Of a stretch of 64,000 nucleotides of DNA, positions 1-9,689 are shown one piece after another. Origin of the DNA: Caldimonas caldifontis (GTDB lineage Bacteria; Pseudomonadota; Gammaproteobacteria; Burkholderiales; Burkholderiaceae_C); NCBI RefSeq assembly GCF_002930615.1, contig NZ_PSNX01000013.1, positions 1-64,000 on the forward strand, given 5' to 3'. Positions within the stretch are counted from its first letter, which is position 1, and every line of letters starts with the position of its first letter. Both the position numbers and the translations under genes were made by a program. The notes under the pieces are model-generated. The model was given only the letters and a program-made list of their open reading frames with translations. It did no database searches and was not told where the DNA came from.

Positions 1-105
1 GTCGAGGAGTCGGCCGCCGCCGCCGAGTCCCTGCGTGAGCAGGCTCAGCGCCTGGCCAGTGTGGTGGGGACGTTCAAGCTCCACAGTCACAGCGCAGCCG
101 CGTGA
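1..105 (+). CDS. Methyl-accepting chemotaxis protein, C-terminal fragment
   Basis: The window opens inside an open frame that ends in TGA at 103-105. The visible 34 residues include an EESAAAAESL stretch, then AQRLASVVGTFKL and a short tail. The EE-S-A-A-A-A-ESL pattern is the end of the cytoplasmic signalling coiled coil of methyl-accepting chemotaxis proteins, where glutamates are methylation sites for CheR and targets of CheB. Both of those genes follow immediately downstream, which supports the call. Everything upstream (sensor domain, membrane segments) is outside the window, so the ligand is unknown. Confidence 0.8.
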   Translation, partial: VEESAAAAESLREQAQRLASVVGTFKLHSHSAAA

Positions 106-139
106 GCGGCACCACTGCTCACCCTGAGCCGAGACTCAC

Positions 140-1018
140 ATGAGCAACATGCAGCTCCCGCCCGGCGCCGTGGCCGAACTGGCTCCACCGGTGGCCGACA
201 TTCACCGCGAGTTCAGTTTCGACAAGACCGATTTCGAGCGCGTCCGTCAGCTGATCTACCAACGCGCAGGCATCAGCCTGCATGCCGGCAAGCAGGCAAT
301 GGTGTACAGCCGGCTGTCCCGCCGGCTGCGCGAAACCGGTCATCGTTCGTTCGCGGCTTATCTGCAGTGGCTGGAGCAGGCCCAGGGCCCACTGGCCGAT
401 GCAGAGTGGCAGGAGTTCGTGAACTGCCTCACGACCAACCTCACGGCCTTTTTCCGCGAGGAGCATCACTTCAGCCTGCTGGCCGACCTGCTGCGCCGGC
501 GTGACGCCTCCAAGCCTTTGCGCATCTGGTGCAACGCTGCCTCCACGGGAGAGGAGCCCTACTCCATCGCCATGGTCCTGGCCGAAGTGCTCGGGACACA
601 AGCCCCCGCCCGCATCATCGCCAGCGACATCGACACCAAGGTGCTCGCCACCGCCAGCCGAGGGGTCTATGCCCACGATGCGCGCGGCCTGTCGCCCGAG
701 CGGCTCAAACGCCACTTCCTGCGCGGCACCGGACCCAATACCGGCTTCATCCGCGTCAAGCCGGAACTGGCTCGCTTCATCGAGTTCCGCACCTTCAACC
801 TGATGTCGCCGCACTGGTCGCTGGGTGATCCCTTCGACATCGTGTTCTGCCGCAACGTGATGATCTATTTCGACTGGCCGACCCAGCGCAAGGTGCTCGA
901 GCGCATGCATGCGGTGATGCGCCCACAAGCCACGCTCTTCGTCGGCCACTCGGAAAACTTCACCGATTCGCGCGATCTCTTCCAGCTTCAGGGCAAGACG
1001 GTCTATCGCCGTCTGTGA
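140..1018 (+). CDS. cheR: Chemotaxis protein methyltransferase CheR
   Basis: A 292-residue protein that transfers methyl groups from S-adenosylmethionine to glutamates of chemoreceptors, setting adaptation opposite CheB. An N-terminal helical CheR domain covers about residues 28-85. NLTAFFRE (about 98-105), the SAM-binding GEEPYSIAM (about 137-145) and FCRNVMIYF (about 236-244) are all present. Length matches the family. The gene lies 34 bp after the receptor gene and is followed by cheD and cheB on the same strand, the usual mcp-cheR-cheD-cheB order of betaproteobacterial chemotaxis operons. An in-frame second ATG lies three codons after the chosen start, so the true start may be 149. Confidence 0.95.
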   Translation: MSNMQLPPGAVAELAPPVADIHREFSFDKTDFERVRQLIYQRAGISLHAGKQAMVYSRLSRRLRETGHRSFAAYLQWLEQAQGPLADAEWQEFVNCLTTNLTAFFREEHHFSLLADLLRRRDASKPLRIWCNAASTGEEPYSIAMVLAEVLGTQAPARIIASDIDTKVLATASRGVYAHDARGLSPERLKRHFLRGTGPNTGFIRVKPELARFIEFRTFNLMSPHWSLGDPFDIVFCRNVMIYFDWPTQRKVLERMHAVMRPQATLFVGHSENFTDSRDLFQLQGKTVYRRL

Positions 1019-1075
1019 CACCGGGTGTTACCGCTTGGCGTTCAAGCCACCGCCGCAGCCGCCGATAAGACCATC

Positions 1076-1780
1076 ATGCTTGCCCGCAGCTCATACCACA
1101 GTGCCGAAGCGCCGCCGCCTCGCCTGAGCAGCACCATGAGCGGCATGGCTGGAGCCCCTGAGCGCACCCGCCTTGCCGCCCTGAAGGCCGCTCCGCGCAA
1201 ACCAGGCGAAGCCTCCTTTTTCTTCTACGACGCCCACTTCAAGAACGACGCCGTCAAGGTGCTGCCGGGTGAGTACTTCGTCCACGACGAGGACCTGCTG
1301 ATCATGACCACCCTGGGATCGTGCATCGCCGCCTGCCTGTGGGACCGCAACGCACGCGTCGGCGGCATGAACCACTTCATGCTCCCCGAGGGTGGTGGTG
1401 CCCAGGACAGTGGCCGCTACGGTTCGTTCGCCATGGAACTGCTGATCAACGAACTGCTCAAGCGCGGAGCGACCCGCAGCACCCTGGAGGCCAAGGTGTT
1501 CGGCGGCGGCCAGGTCATCAGCGGCATGAACACGCTCAACGTCGGTCAGCGCAACACCGATTTCGTGCTCGACTACCTGAAGACCGAACGGATTCCCGTG
1601 GTGTCCAAGGACGTGCTCGACGTCTATCCTCGCAAGGTGTGTTTCCTGCCCGCCAGCGGCAAGGCCATGGTGAAGCGACTGGCACCGAGCAACCCCGAGG
1701 CCATCATCGCGCAGGATCGCGCCGCCAGCCAGCGCGTGGTGCCGCCCGCCAGTGGCGCCGGATCCATCGACCTCTTCTGA
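1076..1780 (+). CDS. cheD: Chemoreceptor glutamine deamidase CheD
   Basis: CheD deamidates specific glutamines of chemoreceptors to glutamates, preparing methylation sites. The catalytic pair is visible as Cys83 in [11 protein letters not shown] and His100 in GGMNHFMLP (numbered from the start used here). [15 protein letters not shown] and [12 protein letters not shown] also match the family. The frame opens at a GTG at 1025; ATG codons follow at 1076 (234 residues, used here) and 1136 (214 residues, closer to the usual family length). None has a convincing ribosome-binding site, so the N-terminus is uncertain. The gene sits 14 bp before cheB. Confidence 0.93.
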   Translation: MLARSSYHSAEAPPPRLSSTMSGMAGAPERTRLAALKAAPRKPGEASFFFYDAHFKNDAVKVLPGEYFVHDEDLLIMTTLGSCIAACLWDRNARVGGMNHFMLPEGGGAQDSGRYGSFAMELLINELLKRGATRSTLEAKVFGGGQVISGMNTLNVGQRNTDFVLDYLKTERIPVVSKDVLDVYPRKVCFLPASGKAMVKRLAPSNPEAIIAQDRAASQRVVPPASGAGSIDLF

Positions 1781-1794
1781 GAAAGACCCACCCC

Positions 1795-2886
1795 ATGACC
1801 AAGATCCGAGCCGTGGTGGTCGACGATTCGGCCCTGGTGCGCAGCCTGCTCACCGAGATCATCAACCGCCAGCCCGACATGCAGTGCGTGGGCGCTGCCG
1901 CCGACCCCTACGCGGCCCGCGAGATGATCCGCAACCTGAACCCCGACGTCATCACGCTGGACGTCGAGATGCCGCGCATGGACGGCATTGACTTCCTGTC
2001 CAAGCTCATGCGCCTGCGCCCCATGCCCGTGGTGATGGTATCCACCCTGACCGAGCGGGGCGCCGACGTGACCTTGCGCGCGCTGGAACTCGGCGCCATC
2101 GACTTCGTGGCCAAACCCAAGATCGGCATCGCTGACGGCCTGCAGCAACTCGCCCAGGAGATCACCGAGAAGATCCGCGTCGCCGCCAAGGCCCAGGTCC
2201 GCAAGCTCCAGGTTCCTGCGCCCGCCCCCACAACGCCTGCCGCCGCCGACAGCCGGCCCGTCCCGCTGCAGGGCCTGGGGCGCCTGTCCACCGAGAAGAT
2301 CATCTTCATCGGCGCCTCCACCGGCGGCACCGAAGCCACCCGGGAGCTGATCACCGCCTTGCCGGCCGACGCGCCTGCCGTGGTCATCACCCAGCACATG
2401 CCGGCAGGGTTCACCAAGAGCTACGCCGCAAGGCTGAACGGACTGTGCCGCATTGCTGTCAAGGAGGCGCAGGACGGCGAACGTGTGCTGCCCGGCCATG
2501 CCTACATCGCCCCGGGGGGGCATCACCTCAGCGTCGAGCGCTCGGGCGCCAACTACATCGCCCGCGTGCAGGTGGGCGAACCGGTCAATCGGCACATGCC
2601 TTCGGTCGAGGTGTTGTTCAAGTCGGCCGCCCGCGTGGTGGGGCCCAACGCGATCGGCGTCATGCTCACCGGCATGGGCGCCGACGGGGCCAAGGCCATG
2701 CGCGAGATGCGCGATGCCGGCGCCTACTGCGTGGCCCAGGACGAAGCCTCGTGCGTGGTGTTCGGCATGCCGCGCGAAGCCATCGCCGCCGGCGCGGTCC
2801 ATGAGGTGCTTCCCCTCAGCCAGATCGCACCGCACCTGATCGAGCGCCTGCGCGCCACGGCCGGCATGAGTCTCAACCGCGTCTGA
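1795..2886 (+). CDS. cheB: Protein-glutamate methylesterase/glutaminase CheB
   Basis: A 363-residue response-regulator enzyme that removes methyl groups from receptors and deamidates receptor glutamines; CheA phosphorylates its receiver domain. The receiver domain covers about residues 3-120, with Asp56 in [12 protein letters not shown] Pro/Ala-rich linker follows, and then the esterase domain. The catalytic triad is visible: Ser175 in [13 protein letters not shown], His201 in ITQHMPAGF and Asp297 in [12 protein letters not shown]. The frame is open far upstream through cheD, but the ATG at 1795 directly precedes the conserved [14 protein letters not shown] start. Its last 14 bases overlap the end of the oppositely oriented receiver gene. 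Confidence 0.97.
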   Translation: MTKIRAVVVDDSALVRSLLTEIINRQPDMQCVGAAADPYAAREMIRNLNPDVITLDVEMPRMDGIDFLSKLMRLRPMPVVMVSTLTERGADVTLRALELGAIDFVAKPKIGIADGLQQLAQEITEKIRVAAKAQVRKLQVPAPAPTTPAAADSRPVPLQGLGRLSTEKIIFIGASTGGTEATRELITALPADAPAVVITQHMPAGFTKSYAARLNGLCRIAVKEAQDGERVLPGHAYIAPGGHHLSVERSGANYIARVQVGEPVNRHMPSVEVLFKSAARVVGPNAIGVMLTGMGADGAKAMREMRDAGAYCVAQDEASCVVFGMPREAIAAGAVHEVLPLSQIAPHLIERLRATAGMSLNRV

Positions 2887-3250
2887 GCAGCTGGGCCACG
2901 GATTCCGACGACAGCGGCTTTTCCAGCAAAGCCTCCATCCCGGCCTCCAGGGCCTTGGCGCGGTCGTCCACATCGGCACTCATGCCCACCACCCGGACGG
3001 CGGCACCGTCTGGCAGCGCACGAAGCGCTCTCACGAAGGCATAGCCATCCATGCGCGGCATGCGACAGTCGGTCACGACCAGCCCGTGCCGGTGTTCCGC
3101 CCAGAGGGCCAAGCCTTCTTCGCCGTCCTCGGCGATGTCCACCACGCAGCCCAGGCGTTCCAGATGCGTCGAGACCAGCAGTTGCTGGACACGGTCATCC
3201 TCGACCAGCAGAACCCGCTGGCCGCCGGGAAGATCAGAAGGAGAAGTCAT
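2873..3250 (-). CDS. Single-domain response regulator (CheY-like receiver)
   Basis: A 125-residue protein consisting only of a receiver domain. The acidic pocket is E17-D18-D19 in LLVEDDR. The phosphorylation site is Asp61 in [12 protein letters not shown], with switch Ser91 in VVGMSA and Lys111 in LLEKP, so all the residues needed for phosphotransfer are present. It has no output domain. It is convergent with cheB and overlaps its 3' end by 14 bp. It is therefore not part of the che operon, and the sequence does not show which kinase it serves. It is not clearly the motor-binding CheY; it could equally be a relay from a hybrid kinase. Confidence 0.85.
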   Translation of the reverse strand: MTSPSDLPGGQRVLLVEDDRVQQLLVSTHLERLGCVVDIAEDGEEGLALWAEHRHGLVVTDCRMPRMDGYAFVRALRALPDGAAVRVVGMSADVDDRAKALEAGMEALLEKPLSSESVAQLLRRG

Positions 3251-3311
3251 CGGGATCTGCAGGGCCGATCGGTGGAGTCAATGAGACATCCTGCCACGGC
3301 ACACGCAGAGG

Positions 3312-4547
3312 TCAAGCGGTTTCGTTCAGGAACAGCGCCTGCAGATCGCTCAGGAAATCGAAGCCCTTCTCCGTGGGCCAGGCCCGCTGCCAGTCGCGCG
3401 CCAGCAATCCCCGTCGCTCGGCCTCGTCCAGGGCCGCTGCAATCGATGACAGCGGCAGGCCCGTGCGCTCGGTGAACTGATTCAGCTCGAACCCCTCCTT
3501 CAGCCGCAAGGCATTGAGCATGTATTCGAAGGGCAGATCGCGACGGGCCACTTCCTGGTCCTGCGCCACCGCCTGGCCCGCCATCGCCGACGCCATGTAG
3601 CGTGCCGGCTCCCGGTACCGGATCTGTCGTACCACGCGATGCGGAAAGCTCAGCTTGCTGTGGGCTCCGGCCCCGATGCCCAGGTAGTCGCCGAAGCTCC
3701 AGTAGTTCAGGTTGTGCTCGCAGCGATGGCCGGGCCGGGCGTAGGCAGACACCTCGTATCGTGCGAGCCCCGCAGCAGCGGTGCGCTCGGTGATGCGGTC
3801 CAGCATCTCGAAGGCCAGATCATCATCGGGCACCGCGGGCGGAAACTTGGCGAAGTAGGTATTGGGCTCGATGGTGAGGTGGTAGACCGACAGGTGCGGC
3901 GGCTGGAAGGCCAGCGCCTGGCTCAGATCGGCATCGAGCTCCTCGAGCGTCTGCCCCGGCAGGGCATACATCAGGTCGAGGTTGAAGGTATCGAAGCAGG
4001 CGCGCGCCTCTTCCAGCGCCGCCCTGGCCTGGTCCGCATCATGGACCCGGCCCAGGCGCTTGAGCTTCTCATCGTCAAAGCTCTGCACACCCACCGACAG
4101 GCGCGTCACACCGGCCTGACGGTAGCCACGAAAGCGGTCGCGCTCGAAGGTCCCGGGATTGGCCTCCAGCGTGATCTCGCAGGCCGCCTCCAGCGGCAGC
4201 CGGGCGCGCACGTCGCCCAGGAGTCGATCGATGGCTTCGGGCGAGAACAGGCTGGGGGTGCCTCCGCCGATGAAGACGCTGTGCACCTTGCGCCCCCACA
4301 CCAGCGGCAGGGCGGCCTCCAGGTCGGCCCGCAGCGCGTCCAGGTAAGCCGCCTCCGGCAGCCCCGGAGCGCTGTCGCCCTGCTGTGCGGCCCACTCATG
4401 GGAATTGAAGTCGCAGTATGGGCACTTGCGCAGGCACCAGGGCAGGTGCACGTACAAGGACAGCGGTGGCAGCGACGCCAGACGCAGCGTGCCCTGGCGC
4501 AGATAGCGCTGAGCCGCATCGGCCGGTGAGGCGGGTGCTTCAGCCAA
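3312..4547 (-). CDS. hemW: Radical SAM heme chaperone HemW (HemN-like)
   Basis: A 411-residue cytosolic radical-SAM protein. The [4Fe-4S]-binding motif is Cys38, Cys42 and Cys45 in CLRKCPYCDF. FIGGGTPSLF and LEANPGTFE follow, and then the C-terminal HemN region (LKEGFELNQF). Proteins of this type next to rdgB are HemW, which transfers heme to respiratory proteins, rather than true coproporphyrinogen III dehydrogenase HemN. HemN carries an extra N-terminal segment and a further conserved cysteine that I do not see here. The start overlaps the end of rdgB by 8 bp, implying translational coupling in the rph-rdgB-hemW group. Confidence 0.93.
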   Translation of the reverse strand: MAEAPASPADAAQRYLRQGTLRLASLPPLSLYVHLPWCLRKCPYCDFNSHEWAAQQGDSAPGLPEAAYLDALRADLEAALPLVWGRKVHSVFIGGGTPSLFSPEAIDRLLGDVRARLPLEAACEITLEANPGTFERDRFRGYRQAGVTRLSVGVQSFDDEKLKRLGRVHDADQARAALEEARACFDTFNLDLMYALPGQTLEELDADLSQALAFQPPHLSVYHLTIEPNTYFAKFPPAVPDDDLAFEMLDRITERTAAAGLARYEVSAYARPGHRCEHNLNYWSFGDYLGIGAGAHSKLSFPHRVVRQIRYREPARYMASAMAGQAVAQDQEVARRDLPFEYMLNALRLKEGFELNQFTERTGLPLSSIAAALDEAERRGLLARDWQRAWPTEKGFDFLSDLQALFLNETA

Positions 4548-5169
4548 GGCCCCACACCTCGGTCAGCAGGCCACGCAAGCGCTGGGCGGCTTGGGCGCGG
4601 TGGCTGAGCGCATTCTTCGTCGCTGCGTCGAGCTCGGCCACGCTCGCCCCCAGCGCAGGGATGTACATCAGCGGATCGTAGCCAAACCCGCCCTGCCCGC
4701 GCGGTGCGTCAAGGATCTGCCCTTCCCAGCGCCCCATGGCCACCAGCGGCTCGGGATCCTGCGCGTGGCGCACAGCCACCAGCACACTCACAAAGCGCGC
4801 ACGGCGGTCGGTCACGCCCTGCAGGTGCTGAAGCAGGCGCTCGTTGTTGGCGCGGTCCTGCGCCGCGCGCCGGGTCTCGCGATCGCCGTCCACCGCGGGG
4901 GCCGGGGCAAACACCGCCGAGTGCACACCGGGCGCGCCGCCCAGTGCGGGGACACACAGGCCCGAATCGTCGGCCAGCGCCGCCCCGCCGGCGGCCAAAG
5001 CGGCGTGCCGGGCTTTCGCCAGCGCGTTTTCGATGAAGCTCTCGTGCGGCTCCTCCGCCTCCGGGATGTCCAGAGCCCCTTGCGGTACCAGCGTCAATCC
5101 CAGACCGCCCAGCAAAGCGTCCAGTTCGCGCAGCTTCTTGGCGTTGTTCGAGGCCAGAACGAGGCGCAT
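4540..5169 (-). CDS. rdgB: dITP/XTP pyrophosphatase RdgB (HAM1 family)
   Basis: A 209-residue nucleotide-pool cleaner that hydrolyses non-canonical purine triphosphates (dITP, XTP) to monophosphates, keeping deaminated bases out of DNA and RNA. The N-terminal VLASNNAKKLRELDALL and the catalytic LADDSGLCVPALGG segment with following PGVHSA are intact. GGFGYDPLMYIPA near the C-terminus is the family nucleotide-specificity region. The ATG at 5169 is chosen over an upstream GTG at 5178 because MRLVLASNN is the conserved N-terminus. It lies 5 bp after rph and overlaps hemW by 8 bp. Confidence 0.96.
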   Translation of the reverse strand: MRLVLASNNAKKLRELDALLGGLGLTLVPQGALDIPEAEEPHESFIENALAKARHAALAAGGAALADDSGLCVPALGGAPGVHSAVFAPAPAVDGDRETRRAAQDRANNERLLQHLQGVTDRRARFVSVLVAVRHAQDPEPLVAMGRWEGQILDAPRGQGGFGYDPLMYIPALGASVAELDAATKNALSHRAQAAQRLRGLLTEVWGLG

Positions 5170-5174
5170 CGCGA

Positions 5175-5900
5175 TCACAGGCCCAGCGCCGCCCGCTGGG
5201 CCGCCAGCAGCTCACGGATGCCCTTGTCGGCCAGGGCCAGCAAGGCATCCATCTCGGCTCGCGTGAACGCGGCCCCTTCGGCCGTGCCCTGCACCTCGAC
5301 GAAGCCTCCACGGCCCGTCATGACCACATTCATGTCGGTATCACAGGCCGAGTCCTCGACATACTCCAGATCCAGCAGCGGCGTGCCCTCCACAATGCCC
5401 ACCGAGACCGCGGCCACGGCGTCCTTGAGCGGGGAGGTCGTGATGCGACCCTGCTCCAGCAGCCATGTCACCGCATCGCAGGCGGCCACGTAGGCGCCGG
5501 TGATGGCGGCCGTGCGCGTGCCGCCGTCGGCCTGCAGCACATCACAATCGAGCTGGATCGTGCGCTCCCCGAGCGCACTGAGGTCAAAGACCGTGCGCAT
5601 CGAGCGGCCGATCAGCCGCTGGATCTCCTGGGTGCGGCCGCTTTGCTTGCCGCGCGCAGCTTCACGGTCGCTGCGCGTGTGCGTCGAGCGCGGCAACATG
5701 CCGTACTCGGCCGTGACCCAACCTTCACCTGACCCCTTCTTGTGCGGCGGCACCCGTTCCTCGACCGAGGCTGTACAAAGCACCTTGGTGTCGCCGAACT
5801 CGACCAGCACCGAACCCTCGGCGTGGCGGGTGTAGTGACGAGTCAGGCGCACGGGGCGCAAAGCATCGGCGGCACGGCCGCCAGCACGTTGATAACTCAT
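5175..5900 (-). CDS. rph: Ribonuclease PH
   Basis: A 241-residue phosphorolytic 3'-5' exoribonuclease that trims tRNA 3' ends. The frame is open far upstream, but ATG at 5900 precedes the conserved start ([19 protein letters not shown]). Also visible are [28 protein letters not shown] in two conserved pieces, the Arg-rich [26 protein letters not shown] region (phosphate binding) and [19 protein letters not shown]. The C-terminus, past EVQGTAEG, is complete; a known laboratory frameshift affects this gene in E. coli K-12, but none is seen here. First gene of rph-rdgB-hemW. Confidence 0.97.
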   Translation of the reverse strand: MSYQRAGGRAADALRPVRLTRHYTRHAEGSVLVEFGDTKVLCTASVEERVPPHKKGSGEGWVTAEYGMLPRSTHTRSDREAARGKQSGRTQEIQRLIGRSMRTVFDLSALGERTIQLDCDVLQADGGTRTAAITGAYVAACDAVTWLLEQGRITTSPLKDAVAAVSVGIVEGTPLLDLEYVEDSACDTDMNVVMTGRGGFVEVQGTAEGAAFTRAEMDALLALADKGIRELLAAQRAALGL

Positions 5901-5935
5901 ATCCTGATGCGAAATGGAAAAGGAAGTCGCCGGAC

Positions 5936-6847
5936 TCAGGGCTTCTTCTGAGACGAGCGCTTGATGGCTTCGTTGATCTCGCGGATGGAGCGCTCGATCT
6001 CGGCCTCGTCGAGCTCGTCGGGCTCCTGTCCCATCACGCTGGCCTGGATCGTGGAGGCAAAGACCTCTTCCCCCAGGCTCTGCGTCGAGATACCCCGGGT
6101 GGAATCGTAGTCCTCGGAGGACTCCCATTCCACAGCCAGCACGGTCACGTTGTCGCTCTTGGCCCCAGCCTTGCGCAGCGCCATCTCCACCAATTCGGGC
6201 ACGGCATCGGCGATGGGGCGGGTCGCCATCTGATCGGTGATGACCTGGTCGGAGAGCGTGCCCCACAGCCCGTCGGAGCACAGCAGCACACGATCGCCCT
6301 GGTGCAGCAGCAGCGGTCCCACGGTGTCGACCACGGGCTTGCCCGGGCTGCCCAGGCAGGTGAAGAGCACGTTGCGGTTGAAGCGCTCTCCCATGGCCAC
6401 CACGCCGTTGAGCGTTTCCTGCAGTTCGGAATAAGAGTGATCGCGTGTGCGGGCGATGAGCTTGTCGCCACGGATCAGGTAGAGGCGGGAATCGCCGCAA
6501 TGCGCCCAGTAGGCCGCGCCGTTCTGCATCACGCAGGCCACCACCGTCGTGCGCGGCGTGTCCACCAGCGCCCGCTCGGTGGCATAGCGCAGAAGCTGAT
6601 GATGCCCGGCGATCACCGCATCGTGCAGGAAGCGGATCGGATCCTTCAGCATGGGCTTGGCATCCCGCTGGAACAGGGCCGCCATGGTCTGCAGGGCGAT
6701 CTGAGAGGCCATCTCGCCCTCGGGGTGCCCCCCCATGCCGTCGGCCAGCGCGAAGAGCCCCGAATCACGCGTGTAGCAGTAGCCCATGCGGTCTTCGTTC
6801 TTCTCCCGACCGCCCTTGCGGCTGACTTGATAGACCGAAAACCTCAT
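5936..6847 (-). CDS. PP2C-family Ser/Thr protein phosphatase
   Basis: A 303-residue soluble metal-dependent phosphatase. PP2C motifs appear in order: REKNEDRMG near the N-terminus, ALADGMGGH (metal-binding Asp), [12 protein letters not shown], a LLCSDGLWG segment and a [12 protein letters not shown] metal-binding segment. The last 60 residues are acidic and extend past the catalytic core ([10 protein letters not shown], then repeated Glu/Asp); their role is unknown. It lies 22 bp downstream of the Ser/Thr kinase gene, so the two very likely form a writer/eraser pair. Substrates cannot be inferred from the sequence. Confidence 0.93.
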   Translation of the reverse strand: MRFSVYQVSRKGGREKNEDRMGYCYTRDSGLFALADGMGGHPEGEMASQIALQTMAALFQRDAKPMLKDPIRFLHDAVIAGHHQLLRYATERALVDTPRTTVVACVMQNGAAYWAHCGDSRLYLIRGDKLIARTRDHSYSELQETLNGVVAMGERFNRNVLFTCLGSPGKPVVDTVGPLLLHQGDRVLLCSDGLWGTLSDQVITDQMATRPIADAVPELVEMALRKAGAKSDNVTVLAVEWESSEDYDSTRGISTQSLGEEVFASTIQASVMGQEPDELDEAEIERSIREINEAIKRSSQKKP

Positions 6848-6869
6848 CGATTGATCTCCTGCAAGGCTT

Positions 6870-7838
6870 TCAGGCCTGCTTGCCGCCCTTGAGGTTCTCG
6901 AGCTGCAGCTTCAGGCGTTCGCTGAAGCTGAGCTTGGTGTAGCGGCGCTCGGTCTCGCGCGCCAGTTCCTTTTGCAGGGCAAAAACGCTCTGCGGCCGCG
7001 ACAGCGGGTCGAGCGCCATGCACCACTCGGTCACCTCGATGAGGTTGTCGGAATAGACATTGCGCAGGCGCGACAGCGACAGGGCCAGACGGTCCTTCTC
7101 CAGGCGCTGCGGTGCGTCGTTGGGCGGATAGCCCTGCATGCACGCATAGATGCACGCGCCGATCGCGTAGATGTCGGTCCAGGGGCCCAGGGTGCCATCG
7201 CGGCGATACATCTCGGGCGCGGCAAAACCCGGCGTGTACATCGGCCGGATGAAATTGCCTTCCTTGCTCAGCACCTCGCGGGCGGCACCGAAATCGAGCA
7301 GCACCGCCTTGTTGTCGTTGGTGATGAAGATGTTGGCCGGCTTGATGTCCAGGTGGAGCATCTTGTGCTGATGCACGATGCGCAGGCCGCGCAGGATCTC
7401 ATCGAACAGCGAGCGGATGGTGGATTCGCGGAAGACCTTGTCGCGCTTGAGCTCGCGGGCCGTGACGATGAAGTCCTGCAGGGTGTCGCCCTGCAGGTAG
7501 TTCATCACCATGTAGACGGTTTCGTTCTCGCGGAAGAAGTTGAGCACTGACACCACGCTGGGATGCGAGATCTGCGCCAGCGATCGGCCTTCTTCGAAGA
7601 AGCTCTTCAGGCCCAGGCGGTACAGCGGCTGCTTCTCGGGCTTGACCCGCGGCGCCAGCTCACCGGGCGCACGCTCGGCCAGCGAGGACGGCAGGTATTC
7701 CTTCAGGGCCACCAGGCGCTTGTCCTGGTCTTCGCATAGATAGACGACGCCAAAGCCCCCGGCCGCCAGCTTCTTGATGACCTGATAACCACCGACCACG
7801 GTGCCCGGCGGCAACGGGGAAGGTTTGGGCTTTGACAT
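6870..7838 (-). CDS. Eukaryotic-type Ser/Thr protein kinase
   Basis: A 322-residue Hanks-type kinase. The Gly-rich loop is AAGGFGVVY, the ATP lysine is Lys46 in LVALKEY, the catalytic loop is LHLDIKPANIF (Asp164, Asn169), and the metal-binding motif is LLDFGAA (Asp182). RPMYTPGFAAPEM is the activation/P+1 segment. There is no membrane helix and no extracellular sensor domain, unlike PknB-type kinases; only about 40 residues follow the kinase lobe. ATG at 7838 fits better than the upstream candidate at 7868, which would overlap yicC. It is divergent from yicC with 28 bp between start codons and is followed by the PP2C phosphatase. Confidence 0.92.
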   Translation of the reverse strand: MSKPKPSPLPPGTVVGGYQVIKKLAAGGFGVVYLCEDQDKRLVALKEYLPSSLAERAPGELAPRVKPEKQPLYRLGLKSFFEEGRSLAQISHPSVVSVLNFFRENETVYMVMNYLQGDTLQDFIVTARELKRDKVFRESTIRSLFDEILRGLRIVHQHKMLHLDIKPANIFITNDNKAVLLDFGAAREVLSKEGNFIRPMYTPGFAAPEMYRRDGTLGPWTDIYAIGACIYACMQGYPPNDAPQRLEKDRLALSLSRLRNVYSDNLIEVTEWCMALDPLSRPQSVFALQKELARETERRYTKLSFSERLKLQLENLKGGKQA

Positions 7839-7866
7839 AATCGGATTTTGCAATGCGATAGGTGTC

Positions 7867-8781
7867 ATGGCAGTTTACAGCATGACCGGGTATGCGAGCG
7901 CTTCCTCGCAGGCCCAGGTTTCCCCGGGCGACGAGGCCCCCGCGCGCGGCGCCGGTGTCACGGTCGAGCTGCGCTCGGTCAACAGCCGTTTCCTGGACCT
8001 CGCGTTTCGCATGCCCGACGAACTGCGCGCCCTGGAGCCGTCCCTGCGGGAGCTGCTCACGGCACGCCTGCGACGCGGCAAGATCGAACTGCGTCTGAAC
8101 ACCCAGCGCGACGCCGACGCCGCCTGGCCTCAGCCTCAGCCGGACCAGCTCAACCGCCTGGCAAGGCTGGAATCGACCGTGCAGGGCTGGCTGCCCAAGG
8201 CGCAGCCGCTGTCCGTGCATGAGGCCCTGCAGTGGTGCAAGGGCAACGCTGCGGCCGAGCGCCTGGACGAGGCCGCCCTGGCGGCTGCCCGCACCTGCGT
8301 CGAAGGACTGATCGAAGCCCGGGCGCGCGAAGGGGAACGGCTGGTGGCCATCCTGATGGAACGCATCGTCAAGCTGCGCGAACTCGCCGCCCAGGCCGCG
8401 CCCCTGGTGCCCCAGGTGGTGCAGCGCCAGCAGGAACGCTTCCTGGAGCGCTGGCAGCAGGCTCTGGAGGCAGCCGGTGCCGCCCAGAGCATGAGCGCCG
8501 ACGCCCTGCGCGAGCGCGCCCTGAGCGAGGCCGCCGCCTATGCCTTGCGCATCGACGTGGCCGAGGAACTCTCGCGCCTGTCAGCCCATCTGGACGAGAT
8601 CGAGCGATTGCTGCGCGCCGGCGGCGAGATCGGCAAGCGCCTCGACTTCCTCATCCAGGAACTGCACCGCGAGGCCAACACCCTGGGATCCAAGGCCTCG
8701 GCCCTGGAACTCACCCAGATCTCGGTGGAGATGAAGGTGCTCGTCGAGCAGATGCGCGAGCAGGTGCAGAACATCGAATAG
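7867..8781 (+). CDS. yicC: YicC/YloC family endoribonuclease
   Basis: A 304-residue protein with the family N-terminus VYSMTGYAS and a [18 protein letters not shown] segment. The C-terminal DUF1732-type end carries [22 protein letters not shown]. Members of this family are reported as endoribonucleases acting on RNA in stress and stationary phase; that function is taken from the family, not from this sequence. A roughly 18-residue insertion after SASSQAQ lengthens the N-terminal domain. It leads the yicC-gmk-rpoZ-spoT gene string and is divergent from the kinase gene. Confidence 0.92.
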   Translation: MAVYSMTGYASASSQAQVSPGDEAPARGAGVTVELRSVNSRFLDLAFRMPDELRALEPSLRELLTARLRRGKIELRLNTQRDADAAWPQPQPDQLNRLARLESTVQGWLPKAQPLSVHEALQWCKGNAAAERLDEAALAAARTCVEGLIEARAREGERLVAILMERIVKLRELAAQAAPLVPQVVQRQQERFLERWQQALEAAGAAQSMSADALRERALSEAAAYALRIDVAEELSRLSAHLDEIERLLRAGGEIGKRLDFLIQELHREANTLGSKASALELTQISVEMKVLVEQMREQVQNIE

Positions 8782-8795
8782 CCCGAGGACTCGCG

Positions 8796-9416
8796 ATGGA
8801 CTACCCCGGCAATCTCTTCGTCGTCGCCGCCCCCAGTGGGGCTGGCAAGTCCAGCCTGGTCAAGGCCTTGCTGGAGCTCGATTCCCATCTCAACGTTTCG
8901 ATTTCGCACACCACCCGCGCCCCACGGGGCCAGGAAGTGGATGGGCGCGAATACCACTTCATCACCGAGCCCGAGTTCCGCGCCATGATCGACCACGGCG
9001 ACTTCTTCGAATGGGCTGAAGTGCACGGGAATCTCTACGGCACCTCGCGGGCCGGCATCGAAGCCCGCATGGCAGCCGGCGAGGACGTGATCCTGGAGAT
9101 CGACTGGCAAGGTGCGCTGCAGATCAAGAAGCTCTTTCCGAACGCGGTGCTGATCTTCATCCTGCCGCCCAGCTTCGAGGAATTGCTGCAGCGGCTGCGC
9201 CGGCGTGGCGAAGACGGTGCTGAGGTGATCGCCAGGCGCATGGAAAATGCCCGCACCGAGGTGGCCCAGGCCCGACACTTCGACTTCGTTATAATTAACG
9301 CATTATTCGAGACGGCGCTTTTCGACCTGAAAGCCATCGTGCATGCGCAGCGTTTGAAGTACGCCGCGCAGGCACGCAGCAAGCGCGCTGTCTTCGAAGC
9401 CCTCAATCTGAACTGA
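8796..9416 (+). CDS. gmk: Guanylate kinase
   Basis: A 206-residue enzyme that phosphorylates GMP/dGMP to GDP/dGDP with ATP. The P-loop PSGAGKSS is at residues 13-20. The GMP-binding segment includes [21 protein letters not shown] in part and [14 protein letters not shown]. The frame is open upstream within yicC, but ATG at 8796, with GAGGA about 10 bp upstream, gives the standard length. It sits 14 bp after yicC and 34 bp before rpoZ. Its product feeds the GDP/GTP pool used by SpoT, three genes on. Confidence 0.97.
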   Translation: MDYPGNLFVVAAPSGAGKSSLVKALLELDSHLNVSISHTTRAPRGQEVDGREYHFITEPEFRAMIDHGDFFEWAEVHGNLYGTSRAGIEARMAAGEDVILEIDWQGALQIKKLFPNAVLIFILPPSFEELLQRLRRRGEDGAEVIARRMENARTEVAQARHFDFVIINALFETALFDLKAIVHAQRLKYAAQARSKRAVFEALNLN

Positions 9417-9450
9417 CACGCAGCGCCTTTCCTGCCTGCCCGGAGTCCCC

Positions 9451-9654
9451 ATGGCCCGCATCACCGTCGAAGACTGCCTGCAGAAGATTCCCAATCGCTT
9501 CCAGCTGGTGCTGGCTGCGACCTACCGGGCCCGCATGCTCAGCCAGGGCCATGCGCCCAAGATCGAGTCCAAGAACAAGCCTGGCGTGACGGCTCTGCGC
9601 GAGATCGCCGCTGGCGAGGTGGGCTTGGAGATGCTGCGCAAGGTTCCGACCTGA
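9451..9654 (+). CDS. rpoZ: DNA-directed RNA polymerase omega subunit
   Basis: A 67-residue protein with the conserved [20 protein letters not shown] start and a [12 protein letters not shown] segment. Omega helps fold beta' and forms part of a ppGpp site on RNA polymerase. Its place between gmk and spoT is the classic proteobacterial order, linking the alarmone synthase with its target. The length is normal. A strong inverted repeat follows at 9690-9716. Confidence 0.97.
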   Translation: MARITVEDCLQKIPNRFQLVLAATYRARMLSQGHAPKIESKNKPGVTALREIAAGEVGLEMLRKVPT

Positions 9655-9689
9655 CCGCCGCCGGTCGCGCCGGCCACCCCCTTCCTCCA

